NCBI GenBank assembly: GCA_965267335.1
Contig: OZ253953.1
Coordinates: forward strand, 4,402,001-4,466,000
Direction of reading: 5' to 3'
DNA from: G965267335 sp965267335
Lineage (GTDB): Bacteria > Bacteroidota > Bacteroidia > Cytophagales > JAAEPT01
DNA length: 64,000 nucleotides
The notes beneath the pieces were generated by a model that worked only from the letters and a program-made list of their open reading frames with translations, was not told the DNA's origin and made no database searches. Positions 61,213 to 64,000 of the stretch are shown here, in pieces. The position numbers were made by a program, and so were the translations under genes. How positions within the stretch are numbered: position 1 is the first letter of the stretch; each line of letters starts with the position of its first letter.

Positions 61213-61617
61213 ATGCCCGCAGGTTATTCAGGAACACCATTAGCTAAAAAACTGGGTTTTAAATCCTCTCATCGGATTAAGCTATTCAATGCACCGGAAC
61301 ATTATTGGACTTTGTTTGAAGAATTGCCGGAAGATATTTATGTTGATGAATATGATTCCGAACTGGATGTAATTCACTATTTCACTCAGTCGAAAACAAA
61401 CCTAGAAAGGGACATATTAATGCTCAAGGACTCAATTAAAAAAAGTGGCATGATATGGGTGAGCTGGCCAAAAGGGAAATCAAAGTTGGAAAAAGACCTT
61501 AACGAAAACGATGTTCGTGACATCATACTTCGTGCTGGGTTGGTAGATGTAAAAGTCGCTGCAATAGATGAAGACTGGAGTGGACTGAAGATTATGTGGC
61601 GCAAAAAAGACAGATGA
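61213..61617 (+). CDS. DUF3052-family protein
   Basis: The 134-residue product begins MPAGYSGTPLAKKLGFK, the usual DUF3052 start, and continues with LFEELPEDI, DVIHYFTQSKTNLERDILMLKDSIKKSGMIWVSWPKGKSK and ALDEDWSGLKIMWRKK-like ending. The family is common in bacteria with unknown function. Its stop overlaps the ATG of the next lipoprotein gene (61614-61617). Confidence 0.9.
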   Translation: MPAGYSGTPLAKKLGFKSSHRIKLFNAPEHYWTLFEELPEDIYVDEYDSELDVIHYFTQSKTNLERDILMLKDSIKKSGMIWVSWPKGKSKLEKDLNENDVRDIILRAGLVDVKVAAIDEDWSGLKIMWRKKDR

Positions 61618-62204
61618 AAAATTTAAGTTATATACTATTCACATTGCTTATCACTTCCTGTGTCCCAGGCAAGAAAATCAAAGGAGGAGCATCATTAGGT
61701 TATGATGCCTCTAATTCGAATATCACCGTCAACGGTCAAGACAAGCTCATCCATAAGTCAGGAGATATGGTCAAGGCCGAATTTCTTGAAGAGCTAACAT
61801 CAAGCCTGGATTATCATAACATATCAGTCAATGAAATAGATAGTGATTTTACATTGCTCATCACTTCCATAGAATATATAGAATCAAGTCATATTGAAAC
61901 CGTCAATGACGTAAGTTCTCCTGATAATGGCACCAGCTTTACCTTATACGAACTCAGTTTCACGGCAAGCTTTGAGCTATGGCAAAACAGAACACTCATC
62001 GAATCCTGGACAGACTACACCAACGCAGAAGATGATCTAACAAGTAACAGAAGCTTTTGGCAATCAATATTTGGAGCCAACAAAAACTCTGATCAATACC
62101 GGGTAAAAGAAGTCAATTGGGACAAGGCATTGAACAAATCGGCCCGACAAACCGGCAGGAAAATTTCAAGGTTAGTTCACCGGCATAGGAAGCGGAAAAA
62201 ATAG
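61614..62204 (+). CDS. Hypothetical SPII lipoprotein coupled to DUF3052
   Basis: The start is ATG 61614, overlapping the DUF3052 stop (ATGA). The lipobox is LITSC near residue 16. The rest of about 196 residues is soluble, with GDMVKAEFLEELTSSLDYHNISV and an ELWQNRTLIESWTDY segment, and ends in a basic tail (RLVHRHRKRKK). The pattern recalls LptE-like or DUF4136-like small lipoproteins, but I do not recognise a family. Confidence 0.7.
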   Translation: MKNLSYILFTLLITSCVPGKKIKGGASLGYDASNSNITVNGQDKLIHKSGDMVKAEFLEELTSSLDYHNISVNEIDSDFTLLITSIEYIESSHIETVNDVSSPDNGTSFTLYELSFTASFELWQNRTLIESWTDYTNAEDDLTSNRSFWQSIFGANKNSDQYRVKEVNWDKALNKSARQTGRKISRLVHRHRKRKK

Positions 62205-62470
62205 AATTAGAAAGCCTGAATCAACTATCTGAAACTACCATTTTGACTGTAGGGAGAAACCTGTTAATTAGTATAACATCATTTCGCCAGTCAGGGATCT
62301 GACAGGGAGTTCTTATAAGCCAGTGTATAGAATACCTGAAACCCCTTTGACTAAAGCTCTAATTTCACAAAAGAACATCTGGGTCTCGTGCTAATGATCA
62401 CCTGATTTTTTTTTGTAAAAAACATTTAAATCGTTTCCCGCAGAAAACAATTATTGTGATATATCAATAT

Positions 62471-62502
62471 GGTCTTAGAATCGCTACGCTAATCCTAAGA
62501 CC
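62471..62502. repeat. Hairpin downstream of coaE
   Basis: GGTCTTAG (62471-62478) pairs with CTAAGACC (62495-62502) over 8 bp with a 16-nt loop, without a U run on the minus strand. The region 62205-62520 is noncoding. It also has GTCAG-N4-CTGAC near 62296-62310 following TTTCGCC, which looks like a degenerate copy of the interspersed repeats. Confidence 0.5.
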
Positions 62503-62520
62503 AGCGGAGTTCTTGGTGGA

Positions 62521-63120
62521 TCACTTTGACTTTAACATTTCCACTACCTCCAAGACCTGAGGTATCACCATCTGCTTATCATCATTGACAATCACAAAAT
62601 CCGCTACTGCCGTCTTTTGTGATTCGGGGAGCTGCTTGGCAATTATGTCCTTTACATCACTTTCAGTACGATGTGCATCTCTGGACACTACTCTTTTGAT
62701 ACGAAGTTCTTCCGGAGCCGAAACGACAATAAGCTTATCTAACTCTTTATAGGATTCTGTTTCTACCAATAGAGCTGCTTCTTTAATTAAAATGGATTGT
62801 CCTTCGTTTTGCTCTACCCATCTTTTAAAGTCACGCGTTACTGCCGGGTGAACGAGTGAGTTCAATACCGTCAATTTTTTCTCATTCTGAAAGACTTGGG
62901 AACCCAGCTTTTTGCGATCCAGCTTCCCTCCACTATATACACCCCCAAAATTTGCCGTAATTTGGTCAACTAACTCCTCATCTTCTTCCATGAGTTTTCT
63001 GGCTCTGGAGTCAGAGTCATAGGATAATATTCCCAGCTGATTAAAGATTTTACAGACGATACTCTTACCTGAGCCTATTCCACCTGTGATGCCGACAAGT
63101 AATATATTATTCGTAGCCAA
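62521..63120 (-). CDS. coaE: Dephospho-CoA kinase
   Basis: The 199-residue P-loop kinase has GITGGIGSGKSIVCKIFNQLG at the start, the base/CoA-binding YDSDSRARKLME, LDRKKLGSQVF, and LVHPAV plus KEAALLVE. It phosphorylates the ribose 3'-OH of dephospho-CoA, the last step of CoA synthesis. Its start overlaps the end of the ybbR-like gene by 14 bp. Confidence 0.95.
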   Translation of the reverse strand: MATNNILLVGITGGIGSGKSIVCKIFNQLGILSYDSDSRARKLMEEDEELVDQITANFGGVYSGGKLDRKKLGSQVFQNEKKLTVLNSLVHPAVTRDFKRWVEQNEGQSILIKEAALLVETESYKELDKLIVVSAPEELRIKRVVSRDAHRTESDVKDIIAKQLPESQKTAVADFVIVNDDKQMVIPQVLEVVEMLKSK

Positions 63121-64000
63121 GGAACTTAACTTTTTTGGGCTGATACTCCAGCTCTCTCAAGTTAAGTGATGTGGATTTAACAAGCAAAGTAGAGTCGGAC
63201 TTATCCAGCTCCTTCAGTTCTACGTAAAAGGTTCCATTCTTAAAGTTATACTCGGGAACTGTTGTCTCGATTAGAAACCGTACCCTTACCGAGTCGAAGT
63301 CTAACCTAGCCGTTGATCCTTTTTTTCCTTTGATAAGAATCGCTGTATTTTTCTCAACTTCTTTGTATCGGGTGACTTTGGCTACTATTTGAATCGTATC
63401 AACAGCAACCTTACAGAATTCACTGAACTTTGGCTTTAATAAAGATTGAGCAAACAATGAATCATCAGTCAGCTCAACATTCACAAAACGGTCAAGTGTA
63501 ACTGAATCAACATTAAGCTGTGAGATAGGACCCTCAACTGAAACTACGTTTGGTTTGATTGCAATTTGACTTGCCCGCTCGGTGTAGGAATCAAATGGAA
63601 GATTCTCATCATTAACCTTGAGAGCAATGTCTTTGGTCACCTTAAGCTCAAGTCCGGTTTTGAGATTCTTCCTCAGTACATAATTGACTTCCAGATCGGG
63701 TAAGGATTGAGCGACTTCCTGAAAAAGAGAAGTAGCTTGTACCCGGCCTTTGGAGTCTATGCTCTCGACCATATGCACGCAAGGTTCAACTCCGTAACCA
63801 AGATTAGCCAGAAAAATATCCCAGCCACTTCCATTCACATTAACATCAAAAAACTCTTGCACGTCCTCCACTTTTACAAACTGCTGTTCATCAAATTGAA
63901 AACGAACAGGCACACTTACCGTGGTGACATAATTTTTATTCATCGCGTTCAAAAACCAAAAAGTTGTGGCTGCAAGAATGCAGAGAACCACAACTTTTGG
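63107..64000 (-). CDS. YbbR-domain (CdaR-like) protein, 5' end outside window
   Basis: The frame stays open to the window edge, so the true start is beyond base 64000; the GTG at 63991 lies within the hydrophobic span. One membrane span (VVVLCILAATTFWFLNAM) is followed by repeated YbbR domains with YVTTVSVPVRF, DVNVNGSGWDI, IKPNVVSVEGPISQLNVD and KFLGYE. YbbR/CdaR proteins are membrane-bound; in Firmicutes they bind the diadenylate cyclase CdaA, but Bacteroidota homologues are not well known. It overlaps coaE. Confidence 0.88.
   Translation of the reverse strand, partial: PKVVVLCILAATTFWFLNAMNKNYVTTVSVPVRFQFDEQQFVKVEDVQEFFDVNVNGSGWDIFLANLGYGVEPCVHMVESIDSKGRVQATSLFQEVAQSLPDLEVNYVLRKNLKTGLELKVTKDIALKVNDENLPFDSYTERASQIAIKPNVVSVEGPISQLNVDSVTLDRFVNVELTDDSLFAQSLLKPKFSEFCKVAVDTIQIVAKVTRYKEVEKNTAILIKGKKGSTARLDFDSVRVRFLIETTVPEYNFKNGTFYVELKELDKSDSTLLVKSTSLNLRELEYQPKKVKFLGYE

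Noticed and set aside
62205..62520. tRNA or small-RNA gene in the gap before coaE
   Set aside because: No cloverleaf, no 3' CCA-type arm and no promoter-terminator pair was seen; only isolated hairpins and a degenerate repeat copy.

Overview
The window looks like chromosome of a Bacteroidota bacterium, most likely of the Cytophagales type. The signs are a moderate-to-low GC content, start sites mostly without purine-rich ribosome binding sites, promoter boxes of the form TAnnTTTG, an arginine cluster built around an N-acyl-ornithine transcarbamylase, many SPII lipoproteins, and LemA/DUF3137, DUF3052, YbbR and MBOAT-SGNH genes. No rRNA, tRNA or CRISPR array was seen.

Layout. 1-6.1 kb: the 3' end of an ECF sigma gene, then three blocks of decayed intergenic repeats, an RRM protein, a lipoprotein, a small membrane-protein/ATL operon, and a decayed IS110-family element (4559-5807) that sits inside one repeat and still carries a recognisable bridge-RNA region. 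6.1-18.2 kb: a sodium:solute symporter, clpS, recR, a large GT2 fusion, a frameshifted phytanoyl-CoA-dioxygenase-like gene, aspartate aminotransferase, heptose kinase, TrkH, hemE and two paralogous secreted proteins. 18.5-30 kb: a single long arginine/proline cluster in the order GNAT (putative N-acetylglutamate synthase), argG, argC, proB, proA, argD, four-helix-bundle gene, argF', argB, TPR gene, argE, argH. 30-43.9 kb: an OmpA-like protein, two membrane proteins, dnaK with a sigma-54-like promoter, pbpC with an upstream lipoprotein, and an SGNH-SGNH-MBOAT-S41 operon that probably O-acylates an exported glycan.

43.9-48.7 kb holds the most unusual part. A LysR-type regulator and a SbtA-type bicarbonate permease lie between two copies of a previously unrecognised cassette. 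Each cassette encodes, in order, a secreted acidic protein with a conserved C-terminus (A), one or three 31-residue single-span membrane peptides (P), and a degenerate sigma-factor-like protein (S). The upstream regions of both cassettes and of the permease operon share a near-identical block of about 44-55 bp containing TTATG-N5-CATAA-N7/8-TTATG, which looks like the LysR operator. The whole region therefore reads as one regulon.

48.7-64 kb: a divergent cold-shock-domain protein, a five-gene operon containing a D-Ala-D-Ala dipeptidase fused to a putative glycan-binding region, VanW, LemA/DUF3137, a SlyD-like isomerase, an AraC regulator, a membrane protein, a glutaminyl cyclase lipoprotein, DUF3052, a lipoprotein, coaE and the start-truncated ybbR-like gene at the window edge.
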